Shown here one piece after another: positions 9,601-20,541 of a DNA stretch of 64,000 nucleotides. Every line of letters starts with the position of its first letter. The first letter of the stretch is position 1. The translations under genes were made by a program, and so were the position numbers. Source of the DNA: Notospermus geniculatus (lineage: Eukaryota; Nemertea; Pilidiophora; Heteronemertea; Lineidae); contig NMRB01000946.1 of assembly GCA_002633025.1 (NCBI GenBank), forward strand, positions 15,849 to 79,848. The letters run 5' to 3'. The notes below the pieces were generated by a model that was given only the letters and a program-made list of their open reading frames with translations, was not told the origin of the DNA and did not search any database.

Positions 9601-12600
9601 CCCTGATGGTACTCCATTATATTCGTCATTTGTTCGATCAGTTTGCACTGCTCCGTCAATTACCGACGAGGCCATGTCTGTTCTCAATGGTAAAGGCGAT
9701 ATACAGCTTGGTAGTGGGAACATCATTGATTGAAAAATAGCTTTACATTACTTTATACCTGGTGGTACAGGATATTAGCCGTCACCTATCTGATCACATG
9801 GGGAAGAGACTGTATTTTACCATTATGGGAGAAGTGTCAAACTGTGTCCACACGCTGTCTCTCCCTCAGACAGTTTGGTATCAGTGAACGTGTAGACAAT
9901 ACCTATACCTATCGTGCATCAAACCTTCCCCCTCCTTTTGCTCACCCAGTTATCGGTCATTTCCCATCCTGGCTCCTTCCATGTTTAAAAATCCTGTAAA
10001 TTTCTCTTCCATCGCTGATATAACATGACTGCGATTACTATTTGCTGCGTAAATGCTGAAGACAATCATCTTATTTCGTAGATAAATCAACTAACAAAGC
10101 TGTGTATAGAAGTTATTTTCATCGTATAAGTCTTGTTATAGAAAAAAATCTTCATTACGATGCCGTTACCATTATGATATCCCAAACAACCGAATCGGTA
10201 TAGAGCTGTACAAAAACATAACCGTCAACATTGCATTGTTACAATTTCTCCATTGTAGACATCATCTTTTACTTTTGCTTTTCTGTAAACATTTATTACC
10301 GTTCTCCCCGCAGATATGGAACACTGTCACAAAACACAACAAGACGTCTGCTTCATATTTCTGGGTGGGGTCAGACGTACCAATCGAAGGTCAGTGCATC
10401 TTTGAGACGGAATGAGCAATATGTGACCACAATCAACACTGCAACGGAAAGTGGCTATAATTTGCCAGATTACCTCTGAAAAGCACTAGAAAGATTTAGG
10501 GTACCGGTACCGTCCGAAAGAGAATGAGACAAACATTAATATCCGATCAAAGTACTGACCAAGTACAGACGGAAAAGAACCCAAACTAAATCTTTGATGT
10601 CATTATTTTTATCATAAACGGTGGTCTGATTTTATTTCTTACAGGAATGTATCCCAAATATTACAAAAACTATACCTTGCAGTAAAGAGTCAATGGAAGC
10701 CGTCTTATAACTTTGATGTCATTATTTTTTCATGGTGGTCTGCATTATTTCTTCCAGGAATGTATCCCAAATATTACAAAAACTATACCTAGTAAGTGCA
10801 GTAAAGAGTCAATGCAAGCTGTCTTCAGTCCGTCCACAGACGCGAAGGTCATCAAGGCTTTCTTTCTTTTCCACGACGTTCTGCGTTCTTGATCTTGTTA
10901 CTTGGTGAGCTCCAATATCAGTTATAGCCTATTGCGGTGTATGAAGTTAATCCCCATGATCATGATTATTTTTAAAATTTTTAGTGGAATACCATTTGAA
11001 GACGAAGTGGACGCAGTCCTGAAATGGATCGACCTGCCAGAGGAGAGGCGGCCTAATTTTATAACAATGTACTTCAACCAGCCAGACAGTGACGGCCATA
11101 AATATGGTCCGAACAGTCCAGAGGTGAGCTTCCTTCAAACCTTCGACCGCACGAGGTGCACAAGATGCAAACATAAATGGCTGTTGGTTCATGTACGAGT
11201 AACAGCACTCTCTATGCGCGTCCTCATAAGATAGACTACCCTTGACTTCTTTTAATACCTTCCCGTATCCCGTCTCTTCCTTGCTCGTTGGAGAGATCTT
11301 GTATTGTTAGGATCTAAACAAGTAATGATTGCCGGTGTAACATTCACATGAATAACTTACTGTAACATCAGATTGACTTCTGGTAAAGGGGAATAGAGAT
11401 GCATATGAAAGGAGAGTTCCTGGTCTTAACTACCAGCAAAAGTATGTTATTCAGCAATTTTCCTGTCTATGGTTTTCAGGTTCGTAAGCAAATCGAGTAT
11501 GTTGACAGCATCATTGGGATGTTCATGAACGGACTGGTCGATAGGGGAATCCACAACTGTATCAACGTCATTGTGGTGGCTGATCACGGTGAGAGTCAAA
11601 CTCTAGTTTCGCGCCGGATAGAATCGGTAAACTTTGAAATGGTAATGCATTACCCAGTCCAATATACATGTATTTGTGGTATTTGATTAGGTGATTCGCA
11701 GCAACGATTGTGAAAATACAGATCGTTTGGTTTGTGTGAGGAGGGCCTACATGTTGTTACAACTTGTTACAACATGTAGGCCCTCTTGTATTACAAGAGC
11801 TCCCTTGGTCGCCATCATGATTGGCGCCATCAGTCAAGACCTCCTTGTTCGTCCAAGAACTCGGGGAAAGTCCAGGCTTGTTGGTACATCAGTTATAATT
11901 CTTTCTGTCACCTCTTATTCACTTTCAGGCATGGCAGAAACTTCATGCGATCGAGTAGTACTCGTCAACGATTACATTGATACCAACAAAACGTACATTT
12001 TTGCTGGGCCATTTGGGCGTATCAGCACCAAATATGCCATCCGTGGATCAACAGCAACAATGTTTAAACCACCTCTAAGTAGGTTGATATCGACTTAGTT
12101 TCGGAAATTGAGCATTGATACCAAAAGCCTAGAAAAGACACAAGCCATTGTTACTTACATTTATTTTCTTTACCATTCAGGAGATCAACAGAAAATCGTC
12201 AACTCACTCAAATGTGCCAACGAACATTTACAGACGCAGTTCAAATGGGACTTGCCCAAACGTTTTCACTATGCCTACAATAAACGTATCGAGGATATCG
12301 TCATGAATGTGGACGAGGGTTGGTTGATTGGAAGGTAAGAAAAACATTAGGCCAGAGAGGGGATGTAACAGACTTATAACACAATGTACTGAACCCGAGA
12401 CTTTTATTGCAATTGTATTGAACTTTTTACATTTCCAGGAAAAACCCCAAGGATGTATGTCGCACCATTGGTCAGCATGGCTTTGATGATGCCTACAAGA
12501 GTATGGAGGTAGGTTCGGATTGTTCACCGAAACTCACGAAGAAGACACTCCATGCTGATAGCATTAGCGAGGAGAGGCCAGAAGTTTGGGGGAGATCCTG

Positions 12601-15600
12601 CAAAGCTTCTTCCTTTCCTTATTTGTCTTTTTCATGAAATAATCAAACGACCTACTACAGACAGTGTTCCTTTTTATTTCGCAGGCAATCTTCCTAGCCA
12701 ACGGACCAAGTTTCAAATCTAATTACGACGTCGAGCCTTTCTTGAATGTTGAACTCTATAATTTATTAACAGGTAAGACCTATTTCTCTCAAAGAAGTTG
12801 GAAACATCATGTTGAACCATCAAGGGTCCATGTCGCTTCGTCTTCCAGTCCGAAGGCGAAGAAGGCTTAATAGCTTCAGCGCATCGCTGGGCAGTTTTTA
12901 CAGGCTGCTGGCTAGAAATCGTGTTGAGGTGACCAATCTATTCCTGATCACATACAACCTACAAACGATGACTGGCATTGCTCGATGTTTGAAGTACGCG
13001 TCTGGTTAATTTCCAGAATTGATGAACATCACTGGTGTTCCAAATAATGGTACAGTGGGAAGTCTTCATCACTTGTTGAGAAACCCTTCTACTCTTCCTC
13101 CACGAGAACAAGGCCATGCATATGAAACATGCAGCTTCCCAAGCGACCCAGAGTACAACAGCAGGACATCGGCGCAACCGTCATGTACTGAGTGCAAATT
13201 GCCAAAGGTACGCGTCTCAAGTTCCAATTCACGTAATATGTTTTCCGCGCAATTGCTTTCAAGTTGTGGTGAAGAAGTTAGGGCCTACGAGACAAATGAC
13301 CTGCTCTTACCCGATTTTAGACTTTCATTCAATACCTGAATGGTGAGATGTAAGTCTGTCAGGTGTGTCGCAGCCAACTACACATTTGTGTACAATACTC
13401 TGTTTTAGGGTGTAACAAAGAAAGATCTTGACCAACAACTCGACATGAAAGGCTCTGAGGCTCAGAAACTGATCGACCAGCACATTCCGTCAGGGCCACC
13501 ACTTCTGCATGGTCAGGAGACCGTCTGCACACTCACACAGAAAGATTACGTTGACGGGTATTCTGAGATCTACCATTCTCCCATCTGGTCTGCATACAAC
13601 TTGTCGCAGGTAATGTACCATGTATATGATCCAATTTACGATAATACTTTCAAATATTATGATTTTCAATGTAGTCATGATACAATGTTCTTAGAGTTGC
13701 CTACAAAGGTTCTACATGCCGTGTATTTTTCATGTTGAACACATGAGGTAAATCCTGGTCCACAGTCAATTCTGGTATCATGGTTTCTTGGACCATTTCC
13801 TTCCTTTCTTGAGAGATTTACCAGGTTTCCTTCAGTTTTCAGTTCCAGGAAGAGTTGGAAAAAACGACGTCGTGCCATTCTTTCCCATAGTTTAACGTCA
13901 TCATTATTACAGTCATTTCAGGTCAACATCACAGACGGTCTACCCTGCTTACGTCCAGATGTTAGGTTACCTATCGGAGTCGAAGCGAATTGCTCCGATT
14001 TTACATCAGCATTCCTTGCTGAAAATATCACAGCTGGTTTTCTTCATCCGCCCGGTAAGCATAGATCCGCAAAAATGTTTTTTCACAGTGTCTGTGGGCA
14101 AACACTGAGGAAGAAATGGCCGATTTTTTGTGACACACTGATGTAGTCCTAAATATCCTGCATATCTCCAAGGAAATCCAATTCGCCGTGTGTTTGCATG
14201 ACTCAGTTTGGTAGGTTGATCCATCTTTTTCATCGTTGTCGTTGATGTCCTCATTGTCGCCATCACCATCATCATCATCATCTTTATCCACACCTTTTGA
14301 CTTGTCTGTTATCAAAATGAATCAACTCCCACTTTACATCCGTGGAGATACTTATGAAAAAATGATCCGTTCTAAATTGCAGAATTTTCAACAGACTCAA
14401 AGTCAAAACTCGATTCCCATATCCTCTCCAACGCAGTTCCGATGTTCGAAGGATTTAAGACGGGTAAAATTCTTCATGCCTGATGTGTTTCTTTCTTGGC
14501 ATTGCCCGCACTTATTAATTGAATGAAAAATAATGCAACAATTCGGAGAATGCCAGGGCAGTCGATAAGTGTCTCTACGGTATGGCGGCCTCCGTCAACA
14601 ATGTTTCTTCGAGGGGGTGACATTTCGTTTTTTCGCCGACACGGTAGGGTACCATATTCTAACTATAATTATGAGATCTTCTCAAGCGCGGATCCGGGGG
14701 GGGGGCGCACCGGGCGAGCACCTCCTCTTTGACCAACAACGGTCAACAGGTCATATGGAAAAAAGTCCGCCATTTTGTTTTCCGTGAGCGGTGGACATTG
14801 CATCCTGAGCAGGAGACACAGAAAAATGTCCACCATTCGCTTGTCGTGTCTCGGCCAATCGTATTCACGGAATCTCTCTTGAGGTACGATTTTGGTCGCT
14901 GCCTACACTTGGTCAATCAACTTTATGTCCATCCCCTAGGGTTAAGATGATGTTATCTTTTTCAGGTGTCTGGCAACACTTATTGACCAAGCTAACCAAA
15001 TGGCAGGCCACGTATGGTGCAATCTATGTTATAAGTGGGCCAATATATGATTACGATTATAACGGGCACTATGATGATTTAAAAACAATTAAAAGGTAAG
15101 GCAGGTTTGTAGTTAGGAAAGTGCTAAAGAAATGCTTACCAATATTACAACGGTGCATTCAGTCTTTCGTTTGTGTTGATCTACGTGCCCAATCTAAGTC
15201 ACATACTTCTTACAGTTGCTTTTGACATCGCTATTAGCCTACTGTTTACTTTTGCCGTATCCCTTTGTTGTTGCTATTGCTGTTGTTGCTAAGTGTTTTC
15301 TTTCCTCTGATTGTTGCTGTTACTGCTGTTGTTGTTACTGATGACGTTCCCGCAGTATTGTTGCTCAGTTTAACTGTTTCCTTCGTTTGACTGTTGCTGT
15401 TATGCTATTGTTGTTGCTGATGATGTTCTCGCAGTTATTGCTGCTGTTGTTGTTGTTCATTTAACTGTTTTCCTTCCTTTGACTCTTGCTGTTACTGCTA
15501 TTCTTGCTGTTACTGATGATCGTGCTGTTATTTACGAAAATGTGACACGTGTAAGTGACATTAGCCACGTGGAATGGGCGAATTTTACAAACAATGTGAT

Positions 15601-16998
15601 ATGATGTCGTTATGGTCACCACACTCTCACAGTGTGGTGACCATATTGAGATCACTCAGAATTCTTTCTTCTTCTGGATTTTTGGATTTTTTCTTCCTGG
15701 GCACGAATCCAGCCAAACGGTTCAATGAACAGAGAATTCATCGCCACAGTCAGACAGTTCCATAGGTACCCGGCATATGTGGTATTAAATTTCATCTAGT
15801 TTACAATTTAGTTTACAATTTCATCTAGTTTACAATTTCTATTTTTTAAAAAAACTTCTGTGTTCTTTTAAAAATTTCGTTCTTTGATACTTGACTCTTT
15901 GACCCATCTGCAGTGTCTCCCAAACAGCCACACCCTTTTGTCTGACCCAAGGACCCAAACATCCATCTTCTTCACCCTTCCTTCAAACGCCCAAACAGCA
16001 ATTTTGCAGAAGGTGGTGACCATCAAATTTGCTGTTAAGCAAATTTCACCGTTCTAGTTGCTATTGTTCTGTTCATGCCATTACATGTACCATGTCTATT
16101 CCTTTACTGTTGTTGCTATTGCTGTTGCATTACTGTTAATGTTGTACTGTTACTGCTGGTCTTCAGCACTATAATGTTCACAAAATAAGAAGAACCTATC
16201 TCTCATTTTCAGATTTATGAATGACAGTTCTGTACCTATTCCAACTCATTATTACACAATAGTTACAAAACCCAGAAGTAGCATGGAGTCCTCTAATCGA
16301 CAGAATGATGTAATGGCGTTCATACTACCACATAAAACTCAACCAACTACCTGTCAAGTGAGTTACAAAACAGTCCATTTGTTGATAATCTAGGAGTTAT
16401 CATCAAGTAGAAGGACATTGGTTCGAGTCTATCGATTCCTTCTTAAGGGTCTTTAAACTGATGGCAACCTCTGTCATCGAAATTTGAACATGGAAAGGAC
16501 ATTTTTCAGAGCCATCCAGACATCTTAATACTTGTTCTCATTTGGAGCAATTAACATGGTCTGGGGTGGGACTATTGATTATGCCACAAGGGCGATTCTA
16601 ATTCCTATCACATTCAGCTGTTAAACAGTAATTTTGTCAAAAAACTTTTCAGTTTCTGAATTCGTTTTGATTACTTCCGCTGATGTATTTTTTGATTTGC
16701 CATCATTCAGTCATGTCAATACTATGGAAAACTTCCTGAAGCAAAAAGACGAAATAGTTCTTACGCTTCCTTTTCGAACGAGGTGAATGCTTTCTTGAAT
16801 ATCATGTTGCCATCTATTTTTGATGTTGCTTACATTCTTTGATTCCTTTTCTAGGCACCAGATGTCTACCTCTACCTCCATTCAGCAAGAGTAAGAGATG
16901 TTGAACTTCTAACTGGATTAGAGTTCTTCCCTAAACTCGACCGTTACGAAGCAATAGCTTTGGAGACATTTTTAATGGATGAATTATGGGCGTATTGA
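6483..16998 (+). CDS. ENPP-like: ENPP1/ENPP3-type nucleotide pyrophosphatase/phosphodiesterase (21 exons per transcript)
   Basis: This is a membrane ecto-enzyme that hydrolyses nucleotide phosphodiesters or pyrophosphates outside the cell. Exons: 6483-6653, 6954-7004, 7199-7314, 7529-7703, one of 8139-8258/8686-8805/9059-9178, 10314-10389, 10645-10681 or 10758-10791, 10985-11123, 11480-11588, 11929-12078, 12181-12334, 12439-12508, 12685-12772, 13017-13207, 13409-13609, 13922-14054, 14383-14463, 14966-15095, 16213-16357, 16711-16782, 16855-16998. All have GT-AG borders and consistent phases; with 10758-10791 they total 2550 nt, 849 residues. Residues 67-89 are a membrane anchor after a 66-residue cytoplasmic tail. 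Zinc ligands are D126, D282 and H286 ([12 protein letters not shown]), D329 and H330 (ADHG) and H445 (GQHG); the nucleophile is T162 (KTFPNH). The nuclease-like domain follows, with a DYDYNGHYD calcium-type loop at 715-723. Many N-glycosylation sites are present. Somatomedin B domains are absent. ATG 6483 is the first in frame with the anchor. Confidence 0.93.
8139..8258 (+). CDS. ENPP-like: ENPP alternative exon 5A (40 codons)
   Basis: Acceptor TTTCAG, donor CCA|GTAAGA, length exactly 120 nt, phase 0 to 0. It starts [17 protein letters not shown], directly after the exon carrying the nucleophile T162. It keeps more of the usual ENPP start (ES-x-GII-x-N) than the other two copies but has diverged at the end (NPAWWGGTP). 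The phosphate-contacting Asn (residue 183 in the model) is present. It is the most divergent copy, so the oldest duplication. Confidence 0.88.
8686..8805 (+). CDS. ENPP-like: ENPP alternative exon 5B (40 codons)
   Basis: Acceptor CTCCTTCAG, donor CCT|GTAAGA, 120 nt, phase 0 to 0. It starts [18 protein letters not shown] and ends KPEWYHGEP. It is closer to 5C than to 5A. About 90 bases of upstream intron are also shared with 5C (GGTATCC-GTGTA..., CTTTGTAGAAT, TGTCCTCTCCTTCAG), so 5B and 5C arose by a later duplication that included intron sequence. Confidence 0.9.
8818..8968. mobile_element. Palindromic MITE, GCTAGCAGCCATCTTG family, copy 1 (ENPP intron 5B-5C)
   Basis: The two arms complement each other (GCAAGCAGCCATCGTGCC... 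and ...GGTTGCTAGCGAAACTC). They include AAAATTAGGTCATC with its complement and an interior ACCAATCATCTCTCACTC. Other copies are at 34442-34591 and 57941-58088. This one is the most diverged and fills about 150 of the 253 intron bases between alternative exons 5B and 5C. Confidence 0.9.
9059..9178 (+). CDS. ENPP-like: ENPP alternative exon 5C (40 codons)
   Basis: Acceptor CTCCTTCAG, donor CCA|GTAAGA, 120 nt, phase 0 to 0. It starts [18 protein letters not shown] and ends [10 protein letters not shown], which fits the usual ENPP1/3 form FNPEWY-x-GEP best of the three. The downstream exon at 10314 begins IWNTVT, so any of the three joins it cleanly. Confidence 0.9.
9291..9385. repeat. Short direct repeat, two units of about 50 bp rich in GACGTC
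   Basis: Two diverged copies of ATGACGTCGCGTNANGACGTCCTTGACGCA stand side by side in the ENPP intron, inside a CpG- and GACGTC-rich patch at about 9235-9440. The patch edges (CGACCGGTCGGCGCTGCGAGCG and CGCTCACAGCGCCTACCAGTAGCGG) look like weak inverted repeats. The 4205-4250 region carries a similar edge sequence. Confidence 0.6.
10645..10681 (+). CDS. ENPP-like: ENPP alternative small exon 7a (37 nt)
   Basis: This is the upstream copy of a duplicated mini-exon. Acceptor TTACAG; the coding sequence reads [12 protein letters not shown] and ends CA|GTAAAG. It enters at phase 1 and leaves two bases, like the 34-nt copy, so it joins 10985 in frame as ...NYTLHGIPF. The original donor seen in the other copy (TA|GTAAGT) is lost here, and the weaker GTAAAG would have to serve. 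It may be a usable alternative or a decaying duplicate. Confidence 0.5.
10758..10791 (+). CDS. ENPP-like: ENPP small exon 7b (34 nt)
   Basis: Acceptor CTTCCAG, strong donor TA|GTAAGT, encoding [11 protein letters not shown] plus a split Tyr codon finished by exon 10985 (NYTYGIPFEDE). It matches the usual ENPP stretch between the GSD motif and the P-F-E helix. It is the default choice over the upstream duplicate because its donor is stronger. Confidence 0.85.
11741..11785. repeat. Short hairpin in ENPP intron
   Basis: GAGGGCCTACATGTTGTTAC and its complement form arms of about 21 bases around a very short loop. It lies in the intron between exons 11480-11588 and 11929-12078. Confidence 0.8.
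14255..14290. repeat. CAT-rich microsatellite
   Basis: An imperfect (ATC)n run (CATCACCATCATCATCATC) lies in an ENPP intron about 100 bases before exon 14383. The aspartate-rich frames on the other strand derive from it. Confidence 0.7.
14464..14965 (+). other. ENPP intron with G-rich transposon-like end
   Basis: It contains GCGCGGATCC followed by a run of ten or more G (about 14694-14706). This kind of GGATCC-G(n) terminus is common on non-autonomous elements in marine animals. No matching inverted end was found, so it is only noted. No exon is seen. Confidence 0.35.
15190..15520. repeat. Imperfect TTGCTG microsatellite in ENPP intron
   Basis: Degenerate runs of TTG, CTG and TTGCTG triplets extend over about 330 bases, with related TTGCTATTGC words again near 16060-16160. 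The intron 15096-16212 holds this, a 35-base hairpin and no recognisable exon. Confidence 0.7.
15611..15645. repeat. Perfect 15-bp-arm hairpin
   Basis: TATGGTCACCACACT, a five-base loop CTCAC, then the exact complement. It lies in the ENPP intron 15096-16212. Its function is unknown; it resembles an operator-like dyad or a short MITE remnant. Confidence 0.85.
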
Positions 16999-18214
16999 TG
17001 ATATGTGTATTACTTAATTTTAGAAAAAAGGACGTAGGCCTACTTTTGTTCCATTGTAAGTTGACATTTAGTCCTATTTCAGAACTGCCGCTAAAGGTTG
17101 GTTTAACTCCTGTATTCAGTATCTGCCAAGTAAAAGCAATAAGATAACCTTGTCAGGCGACAGGGCAAAGCATCCAGTTTCTCTTCATGCATATACGTAA
17201 AAATATTTGTTACTGTACATTCCCGAGACAACCGCCTTTTCATTTCGTATCTCCTATATGGGGGAACCGATCGCAAGATCGTTTCACCAGATGGCTTATG
17301 TATCATTTGGCGGCGTCCCATTTGGCTGCTGGAAGCTGTTGGAGCTGGGGTGAACTTTATGGTTCTGAACTATACGTTGGGAAAATACAATACAAGATCC
17401 AAAGTTTCTCTCGGATATAATTTGACGGACATGTGTACTGTATTGTGTGTAAATGGACACTGAAGAATATAAGCCATGACAGATTGGTCTGGCTGAGTCC
17501 TTTTTGCATGCACTGACCACAGCTGCACGAAGAACGAACTTGTTGGGACTATTTCTATTTTTTATGTGTGTAAATAACTTCAATCGAACTGATTCTTAAT
17601 TGTTATACGATCTTGGCAATATGTCACGTCGTTGTCAAATACCACTGAACGTGTTCGAATCCGGAGTAAGATAAACTAGAATTCGATGAATATGGAATGG
17701 GCATCTGATGCTTAGTGTTGAGGTAAGTGGACAAAAAGTTACTCAAATATTCATATAAATTGGGGTTTTTTCGTAGTTTTACAGGCAGACTAATGAGTCT
17801 GGAGGTAATCCAATATTGTAAGCCGACTCTGTACATGAGTTTCTACATCTATAATATATATGCATCGTTTGTTGCAAAACGGGATGATTAGATAACCTCT
17901 ACCTTGATAGTGTTTTGATGTCTAAAATATGGACACTCAAAGGTCATTGCCCCATTTTTTCTTGCAATTCACATATTTCATTACCTTCTTACCCTTTCCG
18001 ATGGAGTGTGAAAATCTTCAACTGTGGATCCATTGACTTGTCTGCCTCTTTGAGGGTTCTCAGTCATTGCCGTCAGTAGTTCTTCGTTTGAACTCTTCGT
18101 TTGCAAAATACCAATCGGCCATGCCTTCGAGGCATTACCTAACCAACCTTCTGATCTAGAATATTACACGGTATACCTTTTCACACCATGTTCAGTTCAT
18201 TTTAAACATGAAAG

Positions 18215-18545
18215 CATGAATGCCTTCTGTAGGCCTACGGCCCAGGCCTAGAATCGATTTCATGAATGCGTTCTCTATGTATGGCTCAGGCCTGCACCCG
18301 ATTTCATATGTATGGCTCATGCCTACAGCCGATTCATGAATGCACTATGTAGGCCTATGGCTAAGCCTACAACCGATTTCACCAATGCCCTATGTATATG
18401 GTTCTACCGATTTCATCTATGCCCTATATGTATGGCTCAGGCTACATTACCGATTTCATGAATGCCCTATGCATGGCTCAGGTCTACAACCGATTTCATC
18501 AATGCCCTTTACGGCTCAGGATGTCAGGCCTACAATCAATCTACT
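18215..18545. repeat. Degenerate minisatellite, about 45-60 bp unit
   Basis: Seven or so diverged units follow the pattern CCGATTTCATGAATGCCCTATGTA-TGGCTCAGGCCTACA. Unit lengths vary by internal deletions. Any open frame across it reflects the repeat. Confidence 0.85.
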
Positions 18546-19121
18546 ATGAGTTAAATAATTAAAGCATTGAGAAATCGCTTTTCCAGAACTAAATTTGAAC
18601 TACTATAAACGCATCATTTATCATGAAGGATTTAATCAATTTTGACATCCATGCTGTTGTCTTTTGAATGAAAGATGATTGATTAGAGAGTGTATAGACA
18701 TTCCAACTGAGTTGTAGCATTCAGGAGATTCTGCTGAATGGGGCCACTTTATACGTATCCTCAGAATTTATGATCTGTTGGTTAGCGTGATTGGTGTTTG
18801 AGCGATGCCAAATATGGCATGCCGTAGATGAGGCTTTGCTATAAAAAAAACGGTGATGTCAAATTTTTTGGTGGCAAGATTCCCGAATATGTGATACCAA
18901 CAAGGTATTACCACTTGATCGGGGTGAACCAGCAAACTAATCAGACCGGTAACGGATATCGTGTGGCCAACCTTTGTTGAGTCAGATTTGCTAAACATGG
19001 CGAACTCTGAGATGACATGACCAGTAATGATGATGGAAGACCACACCGTGATCGGTGAATTCAATAGATTCTATTCTAACCATGCTAACTGTCTGAGGCT
19101 ATTCCATGGTCGAGGATGTGT

Positions 19122-19320
19122 ATAGAGGCCTTGCAATGACGTCATCCTGGCGGCCATGCTGAGGGGCAAGTGGGCAGAGGTGTGAGCTGACCGTGACGTG
19201 GCCTGCGTGAAGTGCGTGACGCCAGTGTTTGACGTAACGTCATTGGGACATTTCGCTGCGCCTCTGCAGTATGTGCCCCCCCAGCATGGCGGCTTGTGAC
19301 GTCATTTGCAAGGCCTCTAT
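19122..19320. mobile_element. MITE with TATAGAGGCCTTGCAATGACGTCA ends
   Basis: The left end, TATAGAGGCCTTGCAATGACGTC, and right end are inverted copies, followed by inner GGCGGCCATGCTG and its complement. It is about 200 bases, GACGTC-rich and non-coding. A relative with the same outer bases is at 26085-26254. Confidence 0.85.
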
Positions 19321-19769
19321 TCGACCATAGGTATTAACGGCTGTGGTAACTGAAGTTGCACTTCGGAAGCTGCGCCGAAAAGAAATGACGATTGTGACCG
19401 AATTCTCGAAAGGCGATTTGCCGTCAACGTTGGCTGTCGTTACATAGTATCAAGATCCTAATATATCTTTGCATATGAAGTCGACAGAGCTAAATACTTT
19501 ATCCGAGTTCCCATTCGAGAACCAAACCTTGCTATGTTGTCTCTAACAAGATAGAGAGCAAATTATGTCCGTCATTCTCGAGTCGTTACTCGACTAATGA
19601 ATTGTTGTTGACCATTTGCCCAGGATGTTCGGAATTAAGAAAATGGTAGGATGTTGATTCTAAGAATAGAACAGTGCCCCTGACGGTCATTAGAGAACAC
19701 TGTCTCCTTGCCTTATTGCCAAAAGGTCGTTTGATCTCTTCGGAATTCACCGAAGTACGCTCTCTAAAC

Positions 19770-19970
19770 GCCTCTATACACTGAATGACAAAAGTCGAAA
19801 TTAATCGCTACAATTGTCCGTTCCAAAAAAATTTTTTGTGGAAACGTTCTGTATTGGTTAAAATCTTCTGACACTTTTGTGGAGTATTTCAACATGTCGC
19901 CAGATCAAGTGTTGTCGAACTGACCATAGCAGCGACGAATTTCGACTTTTGTCATTCAGTGTATAGAGGC
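19770..19970. mobile_element. MITE with GCCTCTATACACTGAATGAC ends
   Basis: Perfect terminal inverted repeats of about 33 bases begin GCCTCTATACACTGAATGAC; the element is 201 bases. The outermost eight bases are the complement of the TATAGAGG that starts the neighbouring family at 19122. Confidence 0.88.
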
Positions 19971-20422
19971 CTTAAGAGACAAGGCGTACCTGAGTACCTT
20001 CGTTTTCCATTTGGTCGAACTCTCGACCATCTTATTGACAGGAGCCAATCAATGGCGAGGTTGTATTCAGTCCAGCGGAACGTCCGCAAGGGACGGGTGT
20101 ACCGTACTAAAACCAGTGAAAGGGGCTTGTTGATTACTCATAAATTCGAGATATCGGGGGTGTCGAGCTGCATTTATTGTTGGTATATAGCGGTTTGAAG
20201 TTGATTTCCCGAGACGGCAATATTCATAATGAATTGAATTCCGTCTCGTATACATGCATACAATGAGGCAAACATGCTGAACTCACAAGAATATTCATCG
20301 TCATTGGACTCGGTTGTCTGTGCCAACCATCTCCTTAGAGAAGCGCCAACCATGCCATCAAGGTCCCACTGGGCACTCACACTTGAGTATAAACGCTTCC
20401 ACAGAAAGCAAAGGGACATTTT

Positions 20423-20541
20423 GGCCCGTATTTTAGAATGCTCCTCAACGTAAAGAAGTTCCTCAAGGATGTTGTTCTCCTGTTGAGAACAATAGCCTTG
20501 AGGAACTCCTTTACGTTGAGGAGCATTCTAAAACATGGGCC
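20423..20541. repeat. Long near-perfect hairpin, 57-bp arms
   Basis: GGCCCGTATTTTAGAATGCT... pairs with ...GAGGAACTCCTTTACGTTGAGGAGCATTCT...GGGCC over about 57 bases around a five-base loop (CTGTT), with only a few mismatches. It has no coding frame. It could be a compact palindromic MITE or, if transcribed, a long hairpin RNA precursor. Confidence 0.88.

Noticed and set aside
14236-14526. Serine-rich plus frame and aspartate-rich minus frames
   Set aside because: Produced by the CAT microsatellite. The real exon here is 14383-14463 in another frame, confirmed by [10 protein letters not shown] and matching phases.
18768-19064. 98-codon minus frame with hydrophobic stretches, like part of a membrane protein
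   Set aside because: No family match, no convincing splice sites, and partly within 60 bases of a MITE; length is within chance for this composition.
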